Positions 1-6,796 are shown, numbered from the stretch's first letter. The stretch is 23,198 bases of DNA from Bacteroidales bacterium UBA6431 (GCA_002439095.1 DJOT01000027.1:1-23198); one strand, 5' to 3'. The notes: generated by a model not told the origin, from the letters alone. Numbers and translations: made by a program.

Positions 1-4
1 ATAT

Positions 5-78
5 AGGCTCGTAGCTCAGTTGGTTAGAGCGCCACACTGATAATGTGGAGGTCCGCGGTTCAACTCCGCGCGGGCCTA
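5..78 (+). tRNA. tRNA-Ile (anticodon GAU)
   Basis: A full cloverleaf can be folded: a 7-bp acceptor stem (5-11 with 71-77, one G-U pair), U8/A9 at 12-13, a D arm from 14, and an anticodon stem 32-36/44-48 with loop bases 37-43 giving anticodon GAT at 39-41. The T stem is 54-58/66-70 and the discriminator is A78. CCA is not encoded. The first pair is A-U, as in E. coli tRNA-Ile (recalled). It lies six bases before tRNA-Ala, and the two are probably cotranscribed. This Ile-Ala order is the usual content of a 16S-23S spacer, but no rRNA is visible here. Confidence 0.96.
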
Positions 79-84
79 CGTAAT

Positions 85-157
85 GGGGGTATAGCTCAGT
101 TGGTAGAGCACCTGCTTTGCAAGCAGGGGGTCAAGAGTTCGAATCTCTTTATCTCCA
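85..157 (+). tRNA. tRNA-Ala (anticodon UGC)
   Basis: A full cloverleaf can be folded: acceptor stem 85-91 with 150-156 (two G-U pairs), U92/A93, D arm from 94, and anticodon stem 111-115/123-127 with anticodon TGC at 118-120. The T arm contains GTTCGAA and the discriminator is A157. CCA is not encoded. A strong hairpin terminator begins three bases after the tRNA, so the transcript ends here and does not run into 23S rRNA. Confidence 0.96.
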
Positions 158-160
158 CAA

Positions 161-206
161 GAAAAGGAGCGGTTGACCGGATGGTCAACCGCTCCTTTTC
201 TTTTTT
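161..206 (+). terminator. Rho-independent terminator of the tRNA pair
   Basis: A perfect 18-bp stem (161-178 with 183-200), a GGAT loop and a run of six T residues (201-206) form a textbook intrinsic terminator for plus-strand transcription from the tRNAs. phoU converges from the other side and stops at 219, so the same hairpin may also block or end the pst transcript. Its minus-strand exit lacks a long U run, so termination in that direction is less certain. Confidence 0.93.
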
Positions 207-218
207 ATGCTGCCCTTG

Positions 219-893
219 TCAGAGCTCTTTGTTGTTGGTATGCTTGAGCACCTCCGCGTCTATATAGTAGACTGTCTGCTCCGCAAGGTTGTTGATATGA
301 TCCCCGGCCCTCTCAAGTTTGCGGAACAAGGCCGACACCTCAAGACACAGGCGAACACTCTGCGGATGAGCCGTCGCATAGTCAGTAAGGCGGTCAAGGG
401 ATTCCCTGTTGAGATCATCGATTGCATCGTCTCTGCCGAAGACCGACTTGGCGGTTTCAATATCATGGTTCTTCAATGCCTTGAAAACTGTCGATAACAT
501 ATCCAGCACCATGTCATACATCTTCGGAAGTTCCATCTGGTCAATCAATTCTTTAGCCTGCGCGTCCACTTCATTGCGCACCACGAAACGTGCAATGCCC
601 TCTGCATAGTCACCGAGACGCTCAAGATTGTTGGCTATGTTGAGCATCGCAAGAGAGAAGCGCAGGTCTATCGCCACCGGATTATACAGGGCGATGAAAT
701 CCTCTATGTCACTGTCTATGCGCAGTTCAAAGGAATTGACCCTCTTCTCCCTGCCGATCACCACAGCGGCAAGGTTCCTGTCCCCCGAGAGCACCGCCGT
801 GCGCGCGTTTTCGAACTGTTTCTGTACCAGTTCCCACATATCATTGACTTCCTGCTTTATAGTCTGAAGTTCGTTTTCTACAAATTTTACCAT
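219..893 (-). CDS. phoU: Phosphate signalling complex protein PhoU
   Basis: This 224-residue all-helical protein has the two-repeat PhoU layout. Each repeat carries the acidic E-x3-D metal-cluster signature: E91-R-L-G-D95 in NNLERLGDYAEG and E194-R-A-G-D198 in KLERAGDHINN. PhoU is cytoplasmic and couples the Pst transporter to the PhoR/PhoB two-component system, lowering Pho regulon expression when phosphate is plentiful. It also limits phosphate uptake. It is the last gene of the pst operon, 71 bases after pstB, and converges on the tRNA terminator. Length is normal for the family. The start follows the usual MVKFVENEL-type N-terminus, and no Shine-Dalgarno sequence is visible, as expected in Bacteroidetes. 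Confidence 0.95.
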   Translation of the reverse strand: MVKFVENELQTIKQEVNDMWELVQKQFENARTAVLSGDRNLAAVVIGREKRVNSFELRIDSDIEDFIALYNPVAIDLRFSLAMLNIANNLERLGDYAEGIARFVVRNEVDAQAKELIDQMELPKMYDMVLDMLSTVFKALKNHDIETAKSVFGRDDAIDDLNRESLDRLTDYATAHPQSVRLCLEVSALFRKLERAGDHINNLAEQTVYYIDAEVLKHTNNKEL

Positions 894-932
894 TTCAACA
901 TGAATTTTTATCTGGTTGTTTACGGGCTTTAC

Positions 933-947
933 CCTGCAAGTTGCAGG
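933..947 (-). other. Small hairpin between pstB and phoU
   Basis: A perfect 6-bp inverted repeat (CCTGCA 933-938, TGCAGG 942-947) with a 3-base loop sits in the 71-base gap between pstB and phoU, the only long gap inside the operon. There is no U run, so it is not a simple terminator. It could adjust mRNA stability or the amount of PhoU relative to PstB. Chance occurrence is possible. Confidence 0.35.
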
Positions 948-964
948 AACGGATGAGTTTACGG

Positions 965-1720
965 CTAACCGAAACGCCCGGTGATATAGTTCTGCGTAGC
1001 TTCTTTCTCCGGATTGGTGAAGATTTTCTTGGTGTTGCCGTACTCCACCATCTCTCCGAGATAGAAGAATGCAGTGCGGTTGCTGACACGTGCCGCCTGC
1101 TGCATGCTGTGGGTCACGATGACCACCGTGGTCTTGCCGCTGAGTTCGCAGATGAGCTCCTCGACCTTGGATGTGGAAATAGGATCGAGCGCAGATGCCG
1201 GTTCGTCCATAAGGAGTACCGAAGGCTCGACAGCCATGGCTCTGGCTATACAGAGACGTTGTTGCTGTCCGCCGGAGAGGTCGTAGGCAGACTTCTTGAG
1301 CTTATCCTTCACCTCATCCCACAAGGCTGCACCCCGCAGCGCCTCTTCAACTTTGTCATCTATCAGCCTGCGGTCATGTATACCATTGACTCTCAGGCCA
1401 TAGGCCACGTTCTCGTATATACTTTTCGGGAAAGGGTTCGGCCTCTGGAACACCATGCCCACGTTGCGCCGGAGCGCATCCACATCTATGTTCTTGTCAT
1501 AGATGTCGTTGCCGTCCATGAGCACCTGACCCTCGAGATGTGTGTCCGGGATAAGGTCGTTCATCCTGTTGAACAGGCGGAGGAAGGTGGATTTTCCGCA
1601 CCCGGAAGGGCCTATGAAAGCCACCACCTCCCCTTTCGGGATGTCGATGCTGATATTTTTCAATGCGTGGAACTTGCCGTAATAAAAGTTCACATCGCGG
1701 GTTACTATCTTGTTTTCCAT
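965..1720 (-). CDS. pstB: Phosphate ABC transporter ATP-binding protein PstB
   Basis: This 251-residue ABC ATPase powers phosphate import through PstC-PstA and sits on the cytoplasmic face of the membrane. All nucleotide-binding motifs are intact: Walker A GPSGCGKST at 37-45, Q-loop FQRPNPFP at 91-98, signature LSGGQQQR at 148-155, Walker B VLLMDEP at 168-174, D-loop SALDP and switch histidine H204. The FQRPNPFPKSIYENVAYGLR stretch is highly characteristic of PstB. The start codon follows the pstA stop codon with no intervening base, so translation is probably coupled. Nothing looks unusual. Confidence 0.97.
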   Translation of the reverse strand: MENKIVTRDVNFYYGKFHALKNISIDIPKGEVVAFIGPSGCGKSTFLRLFNRMNDLIPDTHLEGQVLMDGNDIYDKNIDVDALRRNVGMVFQRPNPFPKSIYENVAYGLRVNGIHDRRLIDDKVEEALRGAALWDEVKDKLKKSAYDLSGGQQQRLCIARAMAVEPSVLLMDEPASALDPISTSKVEELICELSGKTTVVIVTHSMQQAARVSNRTAFFYLGEMVEYGNTKKIFTNPEKEATQNYITGRFG

Positions 1721-2593
1721 TTAAGAACGTTTTTCAAAATGTCTGCGTATCGCCCCGGCTGTAAGGTTCATCAGCAGGACGATCACTATCAGCACAAAAG
1801 CAGTGCCGTATGCTATAGGGAGTTGCGCATCGATGTCCGTGCCGCTCGTAGCCACGACATACAGATGATAAGGCAGGGCCATGCACTGGTCGAATATGCT
1901 GTGCGGGAGCTTCGGTAGGAAATACGCGGCGCAGGTGAAGAGAATCGGAGCAGTCTCCCCGGAAACACGCCCCAGAGAGAGGATCAGCCCCGTCATCACC
2001 CGTGGCATTGACATCGGGAGGAGAACTTTCCAGATGGTCTGGAACTTGGTGGCCCCGAGAGCCATGGAGCCTTCGCGGAAACTGTCCGGTATACTTTTGA
2101 ATGCCTCCTCAGTAGTACGGATCACTATCGGCAGGGCGAGCAGCCCCAAGGTCAGGGAGCCGGCCAGAATGCTGTCCCCGAAACCGAGACGGTTCACGAA
2201 AAAAGCCATTCCGAAAAGGCCGAAAACTATTGACGGGATGCCGGAAAGGTTGTTGGTCATCATCCTTATGAAATTGACCAGCGCGCCCTTGGGGGCATAC
2301 TCGTTCATGTATATACCGCTTATGACCCCCACCGGAAAAGCGAACAGGGCACTTCCGAGCATTAGGCAGAGAGTCCCGACTATCGCAGGCATGATGCCAC
2401 CGCCGGTCATCCCGTCAGTCGGCGCCTGAGTGAGGAAGGACCAGCTGATCGCCCCGGCACCCTTGAACAGAATGAATCCGAGTATCAGGAAAAGAATCGC
2501 AACCACAAGCACACTCAAGCCCTTGAAGCATCCGAAGACCAAAGTCTGCACACGGCGGCGCCGGACAGAGCAGGATTTATCGAATTTAATCAT
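1721..2593 (-). CDS. pstA: Phosphate ABC transporter permease PstA
   Basis: This 290-residue inner-membrane permease has one N-terminal transmembrane helix (about 24-44), a short periplasmic segment, then the conserved multi-helix permease core. The EAA loop that contacts PstB is REGSMALGATKFQTIWKVLLP at about 173-193. NNLSGIPSIVFGLFGM at 114-129 is typical of PstA. It pairs with PstC to form the phosphate channel. It starts two bases after pstC ends, and its stop codon touches the pstB start. Length and motifs are normal for the family. Confidence 0.96.
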   Translation of the reverse strand: MIKFDKSCSVRRRRVQTLVFGCFKGLSVLVVAILFLILGFILFKGAGAISWSFLTQAPTDGMTGGGIMPAIVGTLCLMLGSALFAFPVGVISGIYMNEYAPKGALVNFIRMMTNNLSGIPSIVFGLFGMAFFVNRLGFGDSILAGSLTLGLLALPIVIRTTEEAFKSIPDSFREGSMALGATKFQTIWKVLLPMSMPRVMTGLILSLGRVSGETAPILFTCAAYFLPKLPHSIFDQCMALPYHLYVVATSGTDIDAQLPIAYGTAFVLIVIVLLMNLTAGAIRRHFEKRS

Positions 2594-2595
2594 GA

Positions 2596-3792
2596 TTAAC
2601 GGCCTCTATTTTTGTTGCGGATGGAGACAAGCTCCACACAAGAATTGATTATCAACGTTATGAAGAACAATATCACACCAAGCAGGAAGAGCGACTCATA
2701 GTGGGCTCCGCCCGCCGGCGCCTCTCCGAGTTCTGCAGCAATGGTGGCAGGAATGGTACGGAGGGGGTCAAGTATGCTGTGAGGTATCACGGCGGCGTTG
2801 CCTGTGACCATCAGCACCGCCATGGTCTCCCCCACCGCACGCCCGATCCCGAGAACGGCGGCAGATGTGATACCGGAGATGGAATATGGAATCACGACCT
2901 TGAATATGGTCTGGAGCCTGGTCGCACCCAGTGCCAGACTTGCCTCCCGCATCGCACGGGGGCAACTGCGGAGAGCGTCTTCAGATACGGTGATGATGGT
3001 AGGGAGCGCCATGATGGCAAGCACGATGGCCCCCGCAAGGCCGGACTCCCCTACAGGCAGGTTGAAGACACGCTGAAGCAGAGGGACAATCACCGTCAGA
3101 CCGAAAAAGCCATAGACCACGGACGGGATGCCGCCCAGAAGTTCTATGACCGGCTTGAGCAGTTTGCGTATCCCCACCGGGGCGCATTCGGCCATGTATA
3201 TTGATACTGCCAAGCCGAACGGAAGAGCGATCAGGATGGCGAAAAGGCTCACCCAAAGCGTGCCGGCGACAAGGGGCAGGATGCCGAATACCGGGGCCGG
3301 AGTGGCAGTAGGGTACCACTCGTCGCCGAGGAACACATCCTTGGCACTGATTGTGCCCTCGGACATCACCGATATGCCTTCCGCACCCTCCAGAAGCGAA
3401 GACGGAAGAAAGGCCACGATGCCGGGATTTGCCGAAACCTGACGGGCTATGCACGCGGCGGCATGTTCATACTGGGAGCCCAGTTCCTCTGTGCTATAGA
3501 GTTTCTCAAGATCCGAGAGCCGCAGTATAACTATCTTCTCATCCGGTCCTCCGAACTCTTTCCAGTTGGTGACATCTTCGTCAAATATCAACTTAAGCTG
3601 TCTGGCATTGAGTCCGGACACGGTATTTGACGGATTGACAACGACCGAGTAGCCGTCCTCCACCACATTCTTGCGGAAAAGTCCGGCGGCTTCCCCGAAG
3701 AGGAAAATGATTATCAGCAGTATCACGACACTCGTCGTGAAACCGCCGACGGTGAAAATCCACCTTGCGACTTTGTCAATTATTCTTTTCAT
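2596..3792 (-). CDS. pstC: Phosphate ABC transporter permease PstC with a PstS-like insert
   Basis: This 398-residue protein is longer than the roughly 300-320 residues usual for PstC. TM1 lies at about 13-33 and the standard permease core starts at about 168, with EAA loop REASLALGATRLQTIFKVVIP at 282-302 and ELLGGIPSVVYGFFGL at 217-232. Between them lies a periplasmic segment of about 130 residues. Residues 50-90 match residues 106-146 of the neighbouring PstS at 22 of 41 positions by hand alignment without gaps, including NPSN, QL, IF, NWKE and GGPD. GIVAFLPSSLLEGAEGISV (about 124-142) resembles the later GAIGYVGLAYLNKYVKPLSV of PstS. It overlaps the pstS stop by an ATGA. The permease call is firm. 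The role of the insert is unknown. Confidence 0.95.
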   Translation of the reverse strand: MKRIIDKVARWIFTVGGFTTSVVILLIIIFLFGEAAGLFRKNVVEDGYSVVVNPSNTVSGLNARQLKLIFDEDVTNWKEFGGPDEKIVILRLSDLEKLYSTEELGSQYEHAAACIARQVSANPGIVAFLPSSLLEGAEGISVMSEGTISAKDVFLGDEWYPTATPAPVFGILPLVAGTLWVSLFAILIALPFGLAVSIYMAECAPVGIRKLLKPVIELLGGIPSVVYGFFGLTVIVPLLQRVFNLPVGESGLAGAIVLAIMALPTIITVSEDALRSCPRAMREASLALGATRLQTIFKVVIPYSISGITSAAVLGIGRAVGETMAVLMVTGNAAVIPHSILDPLRTIPATIAAELGEAPAGGAHYESLFLLGVILFFITLIINSCVELVSIRNKNRGR

Positions 3793-4607
3793 CTTGGAAT
3801 GAATCCGATTTCAAGCATTTTGTCCCGGGCCTGCGGAGTGGCTATGAACTCCAGAAACGGAGCGACCGATGCCTCCGAAGCCTTGTCATAGTAATAATAA
3901 AGGGGGCGGACCACAGGATATGTGCCGTCCATGGCTGTCTGCACGGAAGGAGCGGCGAAGTGCTCCCCTCCGTCATAGGAGACGGACAGGGGCTTGACAT
4001 ACTTGTTGAGATAGGCCAGACCGACATAGCCTATGGCCCCGCGCGTCTGACGTACGGACTGGATCACCGCCCCGGTGGCAGGCATTGACAGGACACCTGC
4101 CGCATAATTTTTGTCATGCAGGACACTTTCCTTGAAAAACTCGTAGGTGCCTGATGATGTCTCCCTGGAATATACGATGATCTTCAGATCTGGTCCGCCC
4201 ACCTCTTTCCAGTTCTTGATGCGTCCGCGGAAAATCTGCTCCAACTGCTCTCTGGTCAGTTCGTTGACCGGATTGGAAGGGTTCACTATCACGGCAAGGG
4301 CGTCCCAGGCCACAATGGCCTCTTCAAGTTCTCGCCCGGCTTTCTTCATCTTCAGTTTTTCCGTAAACTTGATGCTGCGTGACGCCATCGCGATGTCAGT
4401 CGTCCCCTCCAGAAGGGCGGAGATTCCCACCCCGCTGCCGCCTCCCGTCACCGTCACCGTGGCCTGCGGAACACTATCCATGTACATCTCCGAAAGGGCC
4501 TGGGTGAGAGGCAGAAGCGTATCGCTGCCCTTGATTCTCTGGCCCGACGCGGGAGATGCGCAGACAAGGACAGCCGCAGCTGCAATAATTGATCTAAGTT
4601 TCTTCAT
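3789..4607 (-). CDS. pstS: Periplasmic phosphate-binding protein PstS
   Basis: This 272-residue protein captures phosphate and delivers it to PstC-PstA. Residues 1-22 form a signal peptide (positive MKKLR, hydrophobic IIAAAAVLV, then ASG before Gln23). The phosphate-binding loops are visible: KGSDT at 26-30, GGGSGVG at 55-61, ASRSIK at 75-80 and SRETSSGTYEFF at 147-158. Cys16 is not in a good lipobox (preceded by VLV), so export as a soluble protein is more likely than lipidation. It is the first gene of the operon, overlaps pstC by four bases, and has a Pho-box-like promoter immediately upstream. The compact size suits the PstS family of Bacteroidetes and many Gram-positives. Confidence 0.95.
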   Translation of the reverse strand: MKKLRSIIAAAAVLVCASPASGQRIKGSDTLLPLTQALSEMYMDSVPQATVTVTGGGSGVGISALLEGTTDIAMASRSIKFTEKLKMKKAGRELEEAIVAWDALAVIVNPSNPVNELTREQLEQIFRGRIKNWKEVGGPDLKIIVYSRETSSGTYEFFKESVLHDKNYAAGVLSMPATGAVIQSVRQTRGAIGYVGLAYLNKYVKPLSVSYDGGEHFAAPSVQTAMDGTYPVVRPLYYYYDKASEASVAPFLEFIATPQARDKMLEIGFIPR

Positions 4608-4615
4608 TACGGGGG

Positions 4616-4623
4616 CAAATGTA
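4616..4623 (-). promoter_or_regulatory. -7 element of the pstS promoter
   Basis: Read on the minus strand, TACATTTG matches the Bacteroidetes -7 consensus TAnnTTTG exactly and is followed by C, as is common. It ends only eight bases before the pstS ATG (4605-4607). A transcription start five to eight bases downstream would leave a leader of just a few bases or none. There is no obvious -33 TTTG at the right distance. The Pho-box-like repeat lies there, as expected for an activator-dependent promoter. Confidence 0.65.
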
Positions 4624-4643
4624 AGCGACAGGTTTAAACTTAA

Positions 4644-4661
4644 GGTTACGCCAATGTTACA
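4644..4661 (-). promoter_or_regulatory. Pho-box-like direct repeat upstream of pstS
   Basis: On the minus strand the sequence reads TGTAACA-TTGG-CGTAACC: two 7-base direct repeats with a 4-base spacer, giving the 11-base periodicity of known PhoB boxes. It lies 20 bases upstream of the -7 element of pstS. Position, architecture and the regulated gene all agree with PhoB activation under phosphate limitation. PhoB binding is inferred. No phoB/phoR gene lies in the window. Confidence 0.6.
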
Positions 4662-4705
4662 TTTTTATTAAATGTGAAACGTCTCTGCCAGTCAGAACAT
4701 GGAAG

Positions 4706-4757
4706 TTCCGTGCGCACCAGACGGCTTTTTACGCACGGAATCGGCTTCGTGCGCACG
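4706..4757. repeat. GTGCGCAC-type inverted repeats
   Basis: TTCCGTGCG (4706-4714) and CGCACGGAA (4732-4740) form a perfect 9-bp inverted repeat with a 17-base loop. A 10-bp palindrome CGTGCGCACG follows at 4748-4757 and repeats the core of the first arm (CGTGCGCAC at 4709-4717). Three copies of the same GC-rich core within about 50 bases is more than background. It could be a dispersed intergenic repeat or a structured RNA end. Function is unknown. Confidence 0.55.
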
Positions 4758-4843
4758 GGACGAAAGCGACCTGCGCGAGTGTTACGTAGCGGCAAAAACT
4801 TGAAGGATTGGTCGATTCTTTGTTGAATTTCATTATCCTGTAT

Positions 4844-4870
4844 TTTTACAGCTGTAAAATTTACAGCTGT
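4844..4870. repeat. Palindrome and repeat containing TTTACAGCTGT
   Basis: TTTTACAGCTGTAAAA (4844-4859) is a perfect 16-bp palindrome. It is followed immediately by a second copy of its left part, TTTACAGCTGT (4860-4870). The TTTTACA half-site recurs near the ATPase promoter at 4895 and 4957 and, inverted, at 4946. This arrangement is typical of binding sites for a dimeric DNA-binding protein, but no regulator can be named. Confidence 0.5.
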
Positions 4871-4893
4871 TGCAAAATAGGACGACCCCTCGG

Positions 4894-4953
4894 GTTTTAC
4901 AAATTTTCACTGTTTGGCAATTTTATAAAATATATTTCATAAATTTGTAAAAC
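4894..4953. repeat. 13-bp inverted repeat bracketing the ATPase promoter
   Basis: GTTTTACAAATTT (4894-4906) and AAATTTGTAAAAC (4941-4953) are perfect inverted repeats separated by 34 bases. The right arm overlaps the -7 element and the left arm lies just upstream of the -33 element, so a protein bound to both arms would cover the promoter. Repression or autoregulation is a reasonable inference but unproven. Confidence 0.55.
4913..4947 (+). promoter_or_regulatory. Promoter of the AAA ATPase gene
   Basis: TTTG at 4913-4916 and TAAATTTG at 4940-4947 match the Bacteroidetes -33 (TTTG) and -7 (TAnnTTTG) elements, with 23 bases between them, at the upper end of normal spacing. The start codon at 4971 follows 23 bases later. 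Confidence 0.55.
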
Positions 4954-4970
4954 GTATTTTACAAAATCAT

Positions 4971-6167
4971 ATGTACAAAAGAAGACAACTTCAAATTCTG
5001 AAAGAGCGTATGGCCGAGCCACGCAGGCGAATACAGATTGTAATGGGACCGAGACAGGTCGGGAAATCTACTCTTGTAGGACAATTCACCGAGGCTACGG
5101 ACGTGCCCTTTGACCTCTTTGCGGCCGACGGTGTCAATCCATTTGACACAGCCTGGATTTCGGCGCATTGGCAACAGGCGCGGATGCGGATGGATATAAA
5201 TTCCGACGCAGAACATATACTCATCATAGATGAGGTTCAGAAAATTCGCGATTGGAGCGAGCAAGTAAAGAAAGAATGGGATGAAGATACCCGTACGCAC
5301 AGGAACATGAAAGTGATTCTGTTGGGATCATCGCGGCTTCTTATCCAGCGCGGCTTGGACGAATCGCTGAGCGGGCGCTTCGAGACCCTCAAGTTAGGAT
5401 ATTGGGAGTGGTCGGAGATGAGGGACGCTTTCGGCTTTACGATGGATGAATTCATATATTTCGGAGGTTTTCCCGGGCTTGCGGCAGACATCCATGATGA
5501 AGGACGTTGGAGGAACCTTATGGAAGATTCCATAATTTCTCCGGTGCTTACCCGCGACATTCTGGAAATAGAAGAGATCCGCAATCCGGCTCTCTTGCGT
5601 CAAGTATTTGAACTTGCCTGCACGGAGTCCGCAAAAGAGCTTTCGCTGACGAAGATGCAGGGGACAATGAACAGCGGAAGTGTGCCGACAATCAAGAACT
5701 ATCTGGACATATTGGGGAAATCCATGACAGTGCAGTCTCTGCAGAAATATTCGCCCTCTCCGATAAAGGAAAAGCAGTCGGTTCCGAAAATGCAGGTTTT
5801 CAATAGCGCATTCCGCAACCGTTACGGCACATTCAGTTTCGAGGAGGCCCGGACCGATGCCGCAGAATGGGGCAGGCAAGTCGAATCCGCTGTGGGAGCG
5901 CATCTGACAAACAGATCTGTAATCGATGACTTTGAAGTCTATTATTGGCGAAATGACAAAAAGCAAGAATGTGACTATGTCCTCCGGAAAGGGCAATCTC
6001 TCGTGGCTGTCGAAGTCAAAAGCGGCAGCACGGACAACACGTCAGGATTTGAAAAATTCAAAGAACTGTATTCCGACAACGTGACTTCCGCATTCATTGT
6101 CGGGCCTCAGGCGCTGCCGCTCGAAGATTTCTTCGCCATGGACTTGAACACATTGTTCAAGAAATAG
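4971..6167 (+). CDS. AAA ATPase with DUF4143/PD-(D/E)XK-like C-terminus
   Basis: This 398-residue protein belongs to the widespread prokaryotic AAA_14/DUF4143 family. The ATPase part has Walker A GPRQVGKST at 26-34, Walker B ILIIDE at 83-88, a sensor-like LLGSS at 117-121 and an arginine-containing SGR at 134-136. The C-terminal part has the spacing of a PD-(D/E)XK nuclease fold: D335 in ECDYVL and E348-V-K350 in VAVEVKSG. Such genes are common in accessory DNA, and some are suspected toxin-antitoxin or defence components. The cellular role is not established. It appears full length and has its own promoter flanked by unusual repeats. It converges on the R-M remnant, 16 bases away. Confidence 0.85.
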   Translation: MYKRRQLQILKERMAEPRRRIQIVMGPRQVGKSTLVGQFTEATDVPFDLFAADGVNPFDTAWISAHWQQARMRMDINSDAEHILIIDEVQKIRDWSEQVKKEWDEDTRTHRNMKVILLGSSRLLIQRGLDESLSGRFETLKLGYWEWSEMRDAFGFTMDEFIYFGGFPGLAADIHDEGRWRNLMEDSIISPVLTRDILEIEEIRNPALLRQVFELACTESAKELSLTKMQGTMNSGSVPTIKNYLDILGKSMTVQSLQKYSPSPIKEKQSVPKMQVFNSAFRNRYGTFSFEEARTDAAEWGRQVESAVGAHLTNRSVIDDFEVYYWRNDKKQECDYVLRKGQSLVAVEVKSGSTDNTSGFEKFKELYSDNVTSAFIVGPQALPLEDFFAMDLNTLFKK

Positions 6168-6183
6168 CTGCCATAAAACGACC

Positions 6184-6618
6184 CTAGTAGTTTTCCATAT
6201 AAGAGATTTCTTCTTCAGAAAGCCCGATAACTTTATATAACAAATAGTTGGCTATCGAAGACAGCTCGGATGCCGAGCATTCGTTGTGCAGATACTTATT
6301 AACCGAATATTCAATTTGCTTCACTACAGATTCTTCAGCTTCAGGAATAAGTAACTCCTCAATAGTATATTTCTTCCATCTTACGGTACCAACACCTGTT
6401 GTTGTCCCTAATTTCGAGAAAAACCATTCGGAGAGTGGCGAATTTAGAACGCACAGAAGATAGGGTAGTTCTGCCCCAGACATCAAAAACGTCGTAGCTT
6501 CTGGTATAAGATTCTTATCGGCGTCATAGGCAAATTTGCTTCTATCTGAAATCTCTCCCCACACGATTTTCGGCTTAGAAAAATCCTCCGCTCGGAGAAA
6601 CCTTATAATCCTGTCCAT
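6184..6618 (-). pseudogene. C-terminal remnant of an Eco57I/type IIG-like restriction-modification protein
   Basis: About 144 residues are readable and match the TaqI-type C-terminal target-recognition region of large restriction-methyltransferase proteins. FSKPKIVWGEISDRSKFAYD near the start, EATTFLMSGAELPYLLCVLNSPLSEWFF in the middle and the late VRWKKYTIEELLIPE segment are characteristic. No methylase motifs (such as NPPY) are present, so the fragment cannot methylate or cleave DNA. The apparent ATG is only a codon inside the junction with the N-terminal remnant, which is read in another frame. Base composition is AT-richer than the neighbouring chromosomal genes, suggesting acquired DNA in decay. 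Confidence 0.8.
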
Positions 6619-6796
6619 AGAAAGAAAGTTTCAAGAAATCCATCAGATCCCCTTTGAGTTTCTCCTCTGTATTGATTACAGAAATCTGCTCATAGTAGTT
6701 ACCGAGTTGATGTTTGAATACATCAAAGACCTGCCTGTCCACAGGAAGTTTGCGATATGCCTTGTTCAAGGACTTGGCGATTGACAATTCTATCAT
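6575..6796 (-). pseudogene. N-terminal remnant of the same restriction-modification protein
   Basis: A 73-codon reading frame encodes MIELSIAKSLNKAYRKLPVDRQ…DFLKLSFYGQDYKV, resembling the N-terminal helical region of Eco57I-type enzymes, where a similar F-L-K-x-x-F-Y segment precedes the nuclease domain. After about residue 66 the frame runs into seven unrelated residues and stops. The C-terminal remnant begins here in a different frame, so most of the original enzyme (nuclease, methylase and part of the recognition domain, probably several hundred residues) was deleted with a frameshift at about 6590-6610. Confidence 0.65.

Larger units (their letters stand above)
4608..4970. other. Repeat-rich intergenic region between pstS and the AAA ATPase gene
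   Basis: No gene is supported in these 363 bases between divergent genes. It holds the pstS promoter on the left, a cluster of CGTGCG-containing repeats at 4706-4757, and on the right several copies of a TTTTACA motif plus a promoter for the ATPase gene. The right half is strongly AT-rich compared with the flanking pst genes, consistent with the edge of acquired DNA. Confidence 0.7.

Noticed and set aside
43..267. Plus-strand reading frame starting inside tRNA-Ile
   Set aside because: It crosses both tRNAs and the terminator. The peptide has no family features, and the region is fully explained by RNA genes.
941..1918. Long plus-strand reading frame of 325 codons
   Set aside because: It lies wholly antisense to pstB and pstA, spans their junction and shows no family resemblance. 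It is a by-product of codon use on the other strand.
4560..4607. PstS as a lipoprotein
   Set aside because: Cys16 is preceded by VLV and lacks a small residue at -1, so the lipobox is poor. Cleavage before Gln23 is more likely.
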